Origin: Sphingorhabdus sp. 109
Lineage (GTDB): Bacteria > Pseudomonadota > Alphaproteobacteria > Sphingomonadales > Sphingomonadaceae
Assembly (NCBI RefSeq): GCF_902506555.1
Contig: NZ_LR732707.1
Coordinates: 3,301,898-3,365,897, forward strand
Direction: 5' to 3'
Length of the DNA: 64,000 bases
Shown here in pieces: positions 43,716 to 52,338 of the stretch. Positions within the stretch are counted from its first letter, which is position 1. Each line of letters opens with the position of its first letter. Below the pieces are notes generated by a model. It had not been told where the DNA came from. It saw only the letters and a list, made by a program, of their open reading frames with translations, and did no database searches. The position numbers were made by a program, and so were the translations under genes.

Positions 43716-46166
43716 GTGTCGGACAAGTTTCGTGTAGTCATCATCGGGTCCGGACCGGCGGGCATGAGCGCGGCTGGCCGCGCGGCGCAGCTCAAGCTGA
43801 AGCATGTGCTGCTCGAAAAGACCGACCATCTCTCCGATACCATCTTCAAATATCAGAAGGGCAAGCATGTGATGGCGACGCCGAGCCAGCTCGTGCTGCG
43901 CTCGGACATGAATTTCGACGCGGGCAAGCGCGAGGATATTCTCGGCACCTGGGATGAACAGACCGCAGAGCGCGGCGTCAACGTCAGGTATAATGCGGAG
44001 CCGGTCAAGATCGAAGGTGAGGAAGGCAATTTCACCCTCACCCTGAAAAATGGCGATACAGTGCAAGCCGAAACGATCGTCATGGCGATCGGTACGCAGG
44101 GCAATCCCAACCTGATGCGTTGCCCCGGCGGCGACAACAAGATGGTGCAATACCAGCTCGACGATCCGGGCGAATATTATGACGAGCATATCACGGTCAT
44201 TGGTTCGGGCGATGCGGGAATCGAAAACGCCCTGGGTCTCGCTGCCGATGCGGCGCAGAATAATGTTGTCACCATTCTCAACCGCTCGGCCGAATTTGCC
44301 CGTGCCAAGAAAGCCAATGTGAAACTGCTGATGGAAGCGGGCGAGCAGGGCAAGGTGATGATCCGCAACGAGACGACGCCGGCCGAGGTCAGGGACGGCG
44401 AACTGGTGCTGGAAACCCGCGACGGGCAAGAGACGATCAAATGCGACCGGATCATCGCGCGCATGGGCAGCGCGCCGCCGCGCAAATTTGTCGAGGAATG
44501 CGGAATCGAATTTACCAGCGAAGACCGCGAGGCCTATCCCAAATTGTCGCCGGCCTTCGAAAGCACCAAGAAGGGCCTATACGTTATCGGTGCGCTTGCC
44601 GGCTATCCGCTGATCAAACATTGCATGAACCAGGGCTATGATGTCATCGAGTTCATCAACGGCAATAGCGATCTGAAACCCGCCGACGAGCCGATCCTCG
44701 AAGAAAAATTCAGCAGCCTGCCGAGAGGGCGGACGGTTGACGAATGGCTGGAATTTTTCCGCGCCAATATAACCATCCTCAACGAACTTTCACCCTTGCA
44801 GATGCGCGAATTCATGCTCGACAGTCAGCCGCAAAGCTATCGCCGCGGCGAGGCCATTTTCGAACGAAGCGATCCGGGAAGTTCGCTGTTCGCTATTGCC
44901 CAGGGTTCGGTCGCGGTCGAAATCAATCCGGACGATCCCTCGATCACTGTGCCGATCGAACAGGGTTCGATCTTTGGCGAGGTCGGTCTGATCTCGGGCC
45001 GCCGCCGCGGCGCGACGATCAAGGCCGCCGAGGATGTCATCGTCGTCGAAATTCCACGCACCGCGGCGCTGAAACTGCAGGCATCGGTGCCGGCTGCGAA
45101 GCGCGCTATCACGCGTATTTCCACCGAACGGCAATTGCTGCAGATGTTCGGTTCGGGTCTGACCAGAGAGGATATTGCCGAGGTTGTCGAGACCAGCGAG
45201 ATCATCAACGTCCGCGCCGGCGAAGCGATTATCGAAGAAGGCGGCGAGGGCAACGACATATTTGTCATTCGTGTCGGCTCGATGGTGGTCGAGAAGCAGA
45301 TCGGCGGAAAACCGGTGTTCCTCTCCTATTTGCCGGCCGGATCCTATGTCGGGGAAATGACGTTGATCGCTGGTGGTTATCGCACTGCGACGGTCAAGGC
45401 CGCAATCAAGTCGGAAGTGATCAGGATCAACGGTGATGCCTTTAAGAAAGTGCTCGATGCCCATCCGGACCTGATGCGCAAGGCGAAGATGGAAATGGCC
45501 GCGCGACAGGATGTAAACGCCTTTGTCGAAGCGAAGAAGGACAGTTTTTCGGGCGTCGTCGACATGTATTCGGGCATTGCCAATTTCCTCGTCGACAATG
45601 GCATTGGCGAAGCCACGGATGTGCTGCTGATCGACGAAAATCTCTGCGTCGGTTGTGACAATTGCGAGAAAGCCTGTGCCGACAGTCACGAGGGCCTGTC
45701 GCGTCTCGATCGCGAGGCGGGCAAGACCTACGCCCATCTGCATGTGCCGACCAGTTGCCGCCATTGCGAGCATCCGCACTGCATGTCCGACTGCCCGCCC
45801 GATGCCATTCATCGCGGTCCCGATGGCGAGGTGTTCATCGACGACAGCTGCATCGGCTGCGGCAATTGCCAGCGCTATTGCCCCTATGGTGTGATCCGCA
45901 TGGACAAGGTGCCGCCGAAAAAGCCCGGCCTGCTCAGCTGGCTGTTCTTCGGCACCGGTCCGGGGCCGGGCGAGCCGGACAAGACTTGGAGCGCCGAGCA
46001 TAGTGATCCATCGGTGGAGAAACCGAAGAAAGCGATCAAATGCGACATGTGCGCCGGGATCAAGGGCGGCCCCGCCTGCGTTCGCGCCTGCCCGACCGGT
46101 GCGGCGATCCGCGTGGCTCCGGAGGAATTTCTCACCGTCGCCAAGCTGGAAGGGGAAGAGGTGTGA
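43716..46166 (+). CDS. Flavoprotein fused to two cyclic-nucleotide-binding domains and four [4Fe-4S] clusters
   Basis: An 816-residue cytoplasmic fusion. Residues 1-320 form a thioredoxin-reductase-like FAD/NAD(P) fold (VIIGSGPAGMSAAG; second Rossmann motif VIGSGDAGIENA) without the usual redox-active C-x2-C. Two cNMP-binding domains follow (about 350-470 and 475-600), each with an intact phosphate-binding cassette: E422/R431 in FGEVGLISGRRRGAT and E547/R556 in VGEMTLIAGGYRTAT. Residues 640-800 hold four ferredoxin-type cysteine sets (C644-654, C681-693, C712-722, C776-792) like DmsB/NrfC-type electron-transfer subunits. The start is a GTG with GGAAG upstream. It probably takes electrons from NAD(P)H to the next membrane protein. 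Confidence 0.92.
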   Translation: MSDKFRVVIIGSGPAGMSAAGRAAQLKLKHVLLEKTDHLSDTIFKYQKGKHVMATPSQLVLRSDMNFDAGKREDILGTWDEQTAERGVNVRYNAEPVKIEGEEGNFTLTLKNGDTVQAETIVMAIGTQGNPNLMRCPGGDNKMVQYQLDDPGEYYDEHITVIGSGDAGIENALGLAADAAQNNVVTILNRSAEFARAKKANVKLLMEAGEQGKVMIRNETTPAEVRDGELVLETRDGQETIKCDRIIARMGSAPPRKFVEECGIEFTSEDREAYPKLSPAFESTKKGLYVIGALAGYPLIKHCMNQGYDVIEFINGNSDLKPADEPILEEKFSSLPRGRTVDEWLEFFRANITILNELSPLQMREFMLDSQPQSYRRGEAIFERSDPGSSLFAIAQGSVAVEINPDDPSITVPIEQGSIFGEVGLISGRRRGATIKAAEDVIVVEIPRTAALKLQASVPAAKRAITRISTERQLLQMFGSGLTREDIAEVVETSEIINVRAGEAIIEEGGEGNDIFVIRVGSMVVEKQIGGKPVFLSYLPAGSYVGEMTLIAGGYRTATVKAAIKSEVIRINGDAFKKVLDAHPDLMRKAKMEMAARQDVNAFVEAKKDSFSGVVDMYSGIANFLVDNGIGEATDVLLIDENLCVGCDNCEKACADSHEGLSRLDREAGKTYAHLHVPTSCRHCEHPHCMSDCPPDAIHRGPDGEVFIDDSCIGCGNCQRYCPYGVIRMDKVPPKKPGLLSWLFFGTGPGPGEPDKTWSAEHSDPSVEKPKKAIKCDMCAGIKGGPACVRACPTGAAIRVAPEEFLTVAKLEGEEV

Positions 46167-46188
46167 ACTGTTTGTTTTTGCAACATCC

Positions 46189-46255
46189 CGTTCGTCCTGA
46201 GCTTGTCGAAGGACAGATGGCAAGACGCGGTGCTTCGACAGGCTCAGCACGAACG
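46189..46255. repeat. REP-like palindromic element
   Basis: The arms CGTTCGTCCTGAGCTTGTCGAAG (46189-46211) and CTTCGACAGGCTCAGCACGAACG (46233-46255) are inverted copies differing at two of 23 positions, about 20 bases apart. This is the dispersed palindrome known in many sphingomonad genomes. It lies in the gap between two genes of the electron-transfer cluster and may form an mRNA hairpin. It resembles the sequences at 11872-11912 and 62263-62285. Confidence 0.85.
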
Positions 46256-46299
46256 GTATCACCAGACACCAAACCCGCAGCAAAGGGGGGCACCCCATA

Positions 46300-47181
46300 A
46301 TGGCCAGCAACGCCATCCCGGCCCCGTCCGGCCGCAAGAAAGTCGCGATGCACGACGGCTTCCTGAAACATGCCGGGTTCCGCTGGCTGAAGATTTCCGC
46401 GGCGATCATGCTGGTCTGTATCGTCAGCTATCTGCTTGTCGATGTGTCGCCGCGGCACAATGGCGGCAGCTGGTACGGCTATACGCTGGGCACGATCGGG
46501 GCGCTGCTGATCCTGTGGCTGACCATGCTGGGCGTGCGCAAGCGGGCGATGACACCGGGCCAGTGGTCACTCAAGGCCTGGACCTCGGCGCATATCTATC
46601 TCGGGCTCAGTCTGATCGTGATCGGCACGTTGCACACCGGCTTCCAGCTCGGCTGGAATATCCACACCGCCGCCTATCTGTTCATGATGATTGTGATCAT
46701 TTCCGGCATCGTCGGTATCTATTTCTATGTGACCATACCCAAGGCGCTGTCTGACAATCGCGACGAAATGACCGAGACCGAGATGCTCGAAAATCTTCGC
46801 TCGCTCGACCGGCAATTGCACGAGGCAGCGCAGCCGCTATCGGCGGAACATGCCACCCAGGTGCTGCAATCGCTTGAACAAGACCCGTTTGGCGGCGGCT
46901 TCTTCCGCCGCATTTCCGGCAAATATCCCGATTGCGCGACCCGTCAGGCGCAGGCCGACCTGCGTCGCGAGCGGGCCTACCAGCCTAAAATGGGCGGTGA
47001 CGATCCGCTCGACAAGGTCGAGGCGCTGCTCGAAAAAAAGGAATCCACATTGGGTCGCGTCCGCCGCCACCTGAAGCTCAAGGCGATGCTGCAGGTCTGG
47101 CTCTATATCCATGTTCCGATGACGTTCGCGCTGATCGCCTCGCTCACCGCGCATATCATCAGCGTATTCTTCTACTGGTAA
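46300..47181 (+). CDS. Membrane cytochrome b-like protein with two H-x13-H helices
   Basis: A 293-residue integral membrane protein. Helices lie at about residues 32-48, 63-80, 97-112, 122-145 and 264-291, with a charged cytoplasmic region 150-260. H98 and H112 lie 14 residues apart on one helix, and H271 and H285 14 apart on the C-terminal helix, exactly the spacing of bis-histidine haem b ligands in cytochrome b of bc1 complexes. It should therefore carry two b haems across the membrane. It lies between the FeS flavoprotein and the decahaem cytochrome, so it is the natural membrane electron carrier. The overall sequence is not a family I recognise. Confidence 0.78.
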   Translation: MASNAIPAPSGRKKVAMHDGFLKHAGFRWLKISAAIMLVCIVSYLLVDVSPRHNGGSWYGYTLGTIGALLILWLTMLGVRKRAMTPGQWSLKAWTSAHIYLGLSLIVIGTLHTGFQLGWNIHTAAYLFMMIVIISGIVGIYFYVTIPKALSDNRDEMTETEMLENLRSLDRQLHEAAQPLSAEHATQVLQSLEQDPFGGGFFRRISGKYPDCATRQAQADLRRERAYQPKMGGDDPLDKVEALLEKKESTLGRVRRHLKLKAMLQVWLYIHVPMTFALIASLTAHIISVFFYW

Positions 47182-47197
47182 GGATGGAGAGACCGAT

Positions 47198-49003
47198 ATG
47201 ACCTTCATTGTTCGCCAGATCACCACCACCGCCGCCGGCCGGGATATTACCCGGTCCAAGCCCTTCTCGACGGATGAAATCGGTGTAGGCCGCAGCACCG
47301 GCAACGCGATCCACCTGCCCGATCTTGCCGTCAATCCGGATCATGCGGTCATTCGCAAGCGTGACGATGGGCAACTCATTGTCGAAAGCACGTCGGGACA
47401 GAATTTTACCCTCGACGGACAGCAGCGGATTTCCGTCACCATCGATCCGGCCACCGGGGCGGAACTCGGCTTCGGCGGCCATATCATTGTCGTCAGCGAA
47501 GAGGGTGATGATATCATCCTGACCGTCAAGCGGGTCGAGGCTCTTTCCGATTCCGCCGAAACGCGCAGCGAGTCGACGCTGTACACGCTCAAAGGGCTGC
47601 TCCCGGGCAAACGGGTCAGCGCGTGGGGCTTTATCGCGCTGGTGCTGGCGGCCTTTCTGGTCTGGCCGATCTACACCTGGGCGACCTGGCGCGGGGTCGA
47701 GGAGCGGCCCGACCAGTTTCACGCCGACACCATGTGGTCCTCGGGCGCGCTGAGCAGCGCGCACCATGGATTGGAGCAGGATTGTCAGGCCTGTCATGTC
47801 GACGCCTTCGTCACCGTGCAGGACCAGACCTGTCTCACCTGCCACGAAGATGATGCGCACGACCATGCGGCCAAGCCGCGCCTGCTGACGGCACGGGGCG
47901 ACCCGGAAGGTTTCGGCAAAATCGGCGCCGCTTTCGCTTCGGCTTTCAACAAACCGCCGGGCAGGTGTGTCGAATGTCACAGCGAGCATGAAGGCGCCGG
48001 TGCTATGGAACCCACTGCGCAAAAATTCTGCGCGGATTGCCACAACGGGATGGATGCACGGTTGACCGACACGAAATTGGAAAATGCGTCGGACTTCGGC
48101 ATCGAACATCCGCAATTCCGGCCCGCTGTGCTGGTTCGCCCGGGCGGCAAGAACCCGCCGCGTGAGCGTATCTCGCTGGATGACAAGCCGACCGAGAATA
48201 ACGGCCTGAAATTCCCCCATGACCTGCATCTGTCGAAGACCGGCGGTGTCGCGCAAATGGGGCGCCGGCTGGCGGCGGACTATGGTTTCGGTCCCTCTCT
48301 GGTCTGCAAGGATTGCCACACGCCGGACCCCAAGGGCGTGCGCTTCGAACCGGTCGACATGAAGGAAGACTGCAGCATGTGCCACAGTCTGGCCTTTGAC
48401 GAGATTGGCGGCACGGTGCGGACCCTGCGGCACGGCGAACCGGCGATGGTGCAGGCCGATCTTCGGGCCTATTACCGCTCCACCGGCCCGGCCCGGCCGA
48501 TCAATCTCGGTGGAATGAAACGCCGCCGTCCGGGCGAAAGCAACGATATCCGCGTCGCGAGCGACTATGCCCGCGCCGTCCGTTTCCGGCCAAGCCGCGC
48601 CAATCTGGCGATCAGCGAGGTCTTCTCGCGCGGCGGTGCCTGTTTCGACTGTCACGGCGTCACCCCGCCGACCGCGCGCGGTCGGGTCGACTACGGCATC
48701 AAGCCGGTGACCCAGACCGACCGCTATATGCACAAGGGCTGGTTCAGCCATGACGCCCATAAGGAAGAAACCTGTGAAAGCTGTCACAATGCACCGGCAT
48801 CGAAGCAGGCCACTGACCTGCTGTTGCCGGGCATAAAGACCTGCCGCGAATGCCACGGCGGCGAATTTCAGGAAGCATCCGACGTGCCATCGACCTGCGC
48901 CATGTGTCACGACTATCACGCCGATGACGGAGCGCCCTGGCTGATCAAGGAACAACAGAAAGACAAGCAGACAAAGCCGGAGAAGCAGATTGCCCGGCGC
49001 TAG
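47198..49003 (+). CDS. FHA domain - transmembrane - decahaem cytochrome c fusion
   Basis: A 601-residue protein. Residues 25-110 are an FHA-like domain (GVGRSTGNAIHLPDLAVNPDHAVI) on the cytoplasmic side. One membrane helix follows at about 140-163. The rest, presumably periplasmic, has ten CxxCH haem-attachment motifs at C196, C212, C257, C278, C370, C392, C482, C526, C549 and C567. The FHA core has arginine and asparagine at R32 and N36, with asparagine in place of the usual serine before the D-H pair. FHA domains bind phosphothreonine peptides, so the cytochrome might be regulated by phosphorylation. It is the last electron-carrying gene of the cluster. Confidence 0.9.
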   Translation: MTFIVRQITTTAAGRDITRSKPFSTDEIGVGRSTGNAIHLPDLAVNPDHAVIRKRDDGQLIVESTSGQNFTLDGQQRISVTIDPATGAELGFGGHIIVVSEEGDDIILTVKRVEALSDSAETRSESTLYTLKGLLPGKRVSAWGFIALVLAAFLVWPIYTWATWRGVEERPDQFHADTMWSSGALSSAHHGLEQDCQACHVDAFVTVQDQTCLTCHEDDAHDHAAKPRLLTARGDPEGFGKIGAAFASAFNKPPGRCVECHSEHEGAGAMEPTAQKFCADCHNGMDARLTDTKLENASDFGIEHPQFRPAVLVRPGGKNPPRERISLDDKPTENNGLKFPHDLHLSKTGGVAQMGRRLAADYGFGPSLVCKDCHTPDPKGVRFEPVDMKEDCSMCHSLAFDEIGGTVRTLRHGEPAMVQADLRAYYRSTGPARPINLGGMKRRRPGESNDIRVASDYARAVRFRPSRANLAISEVFSRGGACFDCHGVTPPTARGRVDYGIKPVTQTDRYMHKGWFSHDAHKEETCESCHNAPASKQATDLLLPGIKTCRECHGGEFQEASDVPSTCAMCHDYHADDGAPWLIKEQQKDKQTKPEKQIARR

Positions 49004-49030
49004 GGCAAAGGCAAAAAGGGGAGAGCGTCC

Positions 49031-49879
49031 ATGCTGATGGCGCAGATCACGGATATTCATCTGGGCTTTGACCCGGATAATCCGGCAGAATTCAACCGAA
49101 AGCGGCTCGATCAGGCGATCAAGGCGATTTGCGCGATGACTCCGCAGCCCGATCTGTTGCTGGCAACCGGCGATCTGGTGGACCGCGGCGATCAGGAAAG
49201 CTATCAGCGGCTGGAAAATGCTCTGTCCGTCGTGCCCTTTCCGGTCCACATGTGTCTCGGCAATCATGATCTGCGGGCGCCGTTTCGCAAACAGTTTCCC
49301 GACGTTCCGGCCCCCGACGGCTTCGTTCAATATGAGGTGGACACGGCGGAGCTGCGGCTGCTGTTTCTCGACACGCTCGAAGAGGGGCGTCACGGCGGCG
49401 CTTTCTGTGAAACCCGTGCCGCCTGGCTGTCCGCGCGGCTGTCCGAGCAAACGGACAAGCCGGTCATCCTGATCCTCCACCACCCGCCGGTCGAAAGCGG
49501 GATCGAGTGGATGACCACCCATCCCGACGAGCCATGGGTCAGCCGGCTGGCGGAAACGGTGGCGGGTCATGACCAGGTCAAGGGCATGATCACCGGCCAT
49601 CTGCACCGCAATATTTCCACCTGGTGGGGGGATGTCAGCCTGGCGATCTGTGCATCCACCGCGCCGCAGGTGGCGCTGGACCTGAGCGCGATCGATCCGG
49701 AAAATCCGGATGGGCGCAACATGATCGTTGCCGACCCGCCGGCCATTGCCCTGCATTACTGGAACGGCCGGCAGTTGATCAGCCATTTCGAAAATGCCGA
49801 AGAGCATGTGATGCTCGCCCGCTATGACGAGAATCTGCAGCCGCTGGTCCGCGCCTTGCTTGCTGAAAGACCGGAATAG
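49031..49879 (+). CDS. Metallophosphoesterase, CpdA-like cyclic nucleotide phosphodiesterase
   Basis: A 282-residue class III phosphodiesterase with the di-metal motifs in order: DIHLG, GDLVDRGD, LGNHD, HHPP and GHLHRN. This is the arrangement of CpdA-type cAMP phosphodiesterases. GGGGAGAG precedes the ATG. It lies directly downstream of genes encoding two cNMP-binding domains, so degradation of cAMP or a related nucleotide near its sensor is likely. Other phosphoesterase substrates remain possible. Confidence 0.85.
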   Translation: MLMAQITDIHLGFDPDNPAEFNRKRLDQAIKAICAMTPQPDLLLATGDLVDRGDQESYQRLENALSVVPFPVHMCLGNHDLRAPFRKQFPDVPAPDGFVQYEVDTAELRLLFLDTLEEGRHGGAFCETRAAWLSARLSEQTDKPVILILHHPPVESGIEWMTTHPDEPWVSRLAETVAGHDQVKGMITGHLHRNISTWWGDVSLAICASTAPQVALDLSAIDPENPDGRNMIVADPPAIALHYWNGRQLISHFENAEEHVMLARYDENLQPLVRALLAERPE

Positions 49880-50051
49880 CCGGATATTCCGATGTCGTTC
49901 ATCGGCAATAAACAGTCGTTCGTCTAATATTTGATTTCCAACGCAACCTTTTTTGCGTTTCCGCTCCGCTTTGGCTAGACGGTCTCCAACTGCGCCTTGT
50001 GCGCTTCGGGGTCAGCCGCGTAGAGCGGATCCCATATTTGGAGAAATGTAG

Positions 50052-52253
50052 ATGCGATTCACGATATCCACCCGTAAAATCTTTCTGGGCGTGTCAAGCG
50101 CCGCGCTGATCGGCGCAACCGCGACACCTGCTCTCGCCGACAATCATGGAAAAAAAATGACGACAGCCGAACTGAACAAAATGAGCGCAATGCAAGCGGT
50201 CCCTGCGGATATTAGCGGGAACAGCGTGCTCCAACCCTGGACCGGTCCCTATGACGGCGTGCCTGCCTGGGACAAGATCAAGGTCTCCGATTTTCCCGCG
50301 GCTTTTCAGGCGACCATGGACAGGGTCAAGGCAGAGGTAGTTGCGATCCGCGACAATCCTGAGCCCCCGACCTTTCAGAATTTCACCCTGCCTATGGAAC
50401 TGGCCGGTAATGATTCCAACGAGCTGTTCGCCATCTGGGGTGTCCACAGCAGCAATCTATCGAACGAGGAAATTCGCAAGATTCAGGGCGAATGGATGCC
50501 GAAAATCTCGGCTTTCTTTGACGAGCTGGCGCTGGATCCAAAATTGCTCGAAAAGACCAAGGCGGTCTATGACAACCGGGAATCCGCCGGCCTGGACGCG
50601 CAGCAGATGCGTCTTGTCGAACGCAATTACGAGCAACTCGTCCGTAACGGCGCATTGCTCGAAGGTGCGGACAAGGAAAAGCTGATCGCGCTGAACACCA
50701 AATTGTCAAAAGCGTTCAACGATTTTTCCAACAAGGTGCTCGCGGACGAGGAAAGCTATATCTATCTGACCGACGAAGTCGATCTGGCCGGCCTGCCCGC
50801 CAGCTTTGTCGCGTCGATCAAGGCCGCTGCCGAAGCGCAGGGCAAGACCGGCTGGGCGCTGAAAAACACCCGTTCGGTGATGCAGCCCTTCCTGCAGAAT
50901 TCCACGCGCCGCGACCTGCGCGAGAAAGTCTATAACGCCTATATCAACCGCGGCGACAATGGCGGCGAGAATGATACCAACGCGACCATTGCCAAGATCC
51001 TGAAGATACGCGCCGATCGCGCCAAACTACTCGGGTTCAAGACCCACGCCCATTATCGCATGGCCGACACGATGGCGAAGGATCCGGAAGCGGCGATGGA
51101 ACTGATGATGAAAGTCTGGCCAGCAGCCGTTGCCCGGGTGAAGGAAGAAGTCGCCGACATGCAGGCGATTGCCGACAAGGAAGGCGCCGGCATTACCATC
51201 GCGCCCTGGGACTATCGTTTCTATGCCGAAAAGGTCCGCAAGGCAAAATATGATCTCGATGCGGCCGAGATCAAACCCTATTTCAAGCTCGACAATATGG
51301 TCGACGCGATGTTCGATGCGGCGGGCAAGCTGTACGGCATGACCTTCACCGAAAATACCGGCAGCGTTCCGGTCTTCGATCCCGAAGTGCGCACCTTCGA
51401 GGTGAAGCGCGGCGACAAGCTGGTCGGTCTCTTCTATCTCGACAATTATGCCCGCGAGGGAAAACGGTCGGGCGCATGGATGACCACCTATCGCAGCCAG
51501 CATGATCTGGGCGGCAAGAACCGCTATGTTCTGGCCTCGAACAACAATAATTTCGTCAAGGGCGGCGACGGGCAACCGACGCTGATCAGCCTCGACGATG
51601 CCTCGACCCTGTTCCACGAATTCGGTCACGCGCTGCATTATCTCAACTATGACATCACCTATCCGGGCCTCGCCGGCACGCCGCGCGATTTCGTCGAATA
51701 TCCGAGCCAGGTGAACGAGAACTGGTTGCTGACCCGCTATATTCTCGACAATTATGCGAAACATGCCGACACCGGAGAGCCGATGCCGCAGGCATTGGTC
51801 GACAAGATCAACAAGTCGAAGACCTTCAACGAGGGCTTTGCGACGGTCGAATATCTATCCAGCGCGATTGTCGATATGAAGCTGCACAACCGCGAAGAGC
51901 CGGTCACTGACCCGGACGCGTTCGAGCGTGAAACACTGGCCGAAATCGGTATGCCGAAGGAAATCGTGATGCGGCACCGCTTGCCGCAGTTCAACCATCT
52001 GTTCTCGTCGGACGCCTATTCGGCCGGCTATTACAGCTATCTCTGGTCGGAAACGATGGATGCCGACACCTGGGCAGCCTTTGAAGAGGCCGGCAGCCCG
52101 TGGGACAAGGAGGTCGCCGAACGCTTCCGCTCGATCATTCTGGCGACCGGCAACGAAACCGACCGCGGCGAAGCCTATCGCGAATTCCGCGGCCGCGATC
52201 CGGAGGTCAAATATATCCTCAAGAAGCGTGGTTTCCCCGTACCGGGTGAGTGA
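50052..52253 (+). CDS. dcp: Secreted M3-family metallopeptidase (peptidyl-dipeptidase Dcp-like)
   Basis: A 733-residue protein with a signal peptide ending at ATPALA. The zinc-binding motif is HEFGHALH near residue 525, with the downstream glutamate in NENWLLTRY and a conserved YSAGYYSYLWSE segment. M3 enzymes of this length split peptides as dipeptidyl carboxypeptidases or oligopeptidases. The signal peptide implies periplasmic location. A strong terminator follows 60 bases later. Confidence 0.92.
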   Translation: MRFTISTRKIFLGVSSAALIGATATPALADNHGKKMTTAELNKMSAMQAVPADISGNSVLQPWTGPYDGVPAWDKIKVSDFPAAFQATMDRVKAEVVAIRDNPEPPTFQNFTLPMELAGNDSNELFAIWGVHSSNLSNEEIRKIQGEWMPKISAFFDELALDPKLLEKTKAVYDNRESAGLDAQQMRLVERNYEQLVRNGALLEGADKEKLIALNTKLSKAFNDFSNKVLADEESYIYLTDEVDLAGLPASFVASIKAAAEAQGKTGWALKNTRSVMQPFLQNSTRRDLREKVYNAYINRGDNGGENDTNATIAKILKIRADRAKLLGFKTHAHYRMADTMAKDPEAAMELMMKVWPAAVARVKEEVADMQAIADKEGAGITIAPWDYRFYAEKVRKAKYDLDAAEIKPYFKLDNMVDAMFDAAGKLYGMTFTENTGSVPVFDPEVRTFEVKRGDKLVGLFYLDNYAREGKRSGAWMTTYRSQHDLGGKNRYVLASNNNNFVKGGDGQPTLISLDDASTLFHEFGHALHYLNYDITYPGLAGTPRDFVEYPSQVNENWLLTRYILDNYAKHADTGEPMPQALVDKINKSKTFNEGFATVEYLSSAIVDMKLHNREEPVTDPDAFERETLAEIGMPKEIVMRHRLPQFNHLFSSDAYSAGYYSYLWSETMDADTWAAFEEAGSPWDKEVAERFRSIILATGNETDRGEAYREFRGRDPEVKYILKKRGFPVPGE

Positions 52254-52312
52254 CGCTGACGCGAACGGACGAAGCGGCTCTACAGGCCGCGATGGTCCAG
52301 ATGGAATTAGAG

Positions 52313-52338
52313 AAGGGGGCCGCTTGGCCCCCTTTTTA
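52313..52338. terminator. Bidirectional rho-independent terminator
   Basis: AAGGGGGCC and GGCCCCCTT form a nine-base stem with a four-base GCTT loop, followed by TTT on the plus strand; on the minus strand the stem partly overlaps the C-terminal end of the transporter gene. It separates the convergent peptidase and transporter genes. Confidence 0.8.

Noticed and set aside
44790..46409. 539-residue minus-strand frame opposite the flavoprotein fusion
   Set aside because: It runs through the CNB and FeS coding region and through the REP palindrome; no recognisable domain.
47159..49807. 882-residue minus-strand open frame opposite the decahaem cytochrome and phosphodiesterase genes
   Set aside because: It is a frame shadow of two well-supported genes in GC-rich DNA, with no domain pattern or ribosome site.
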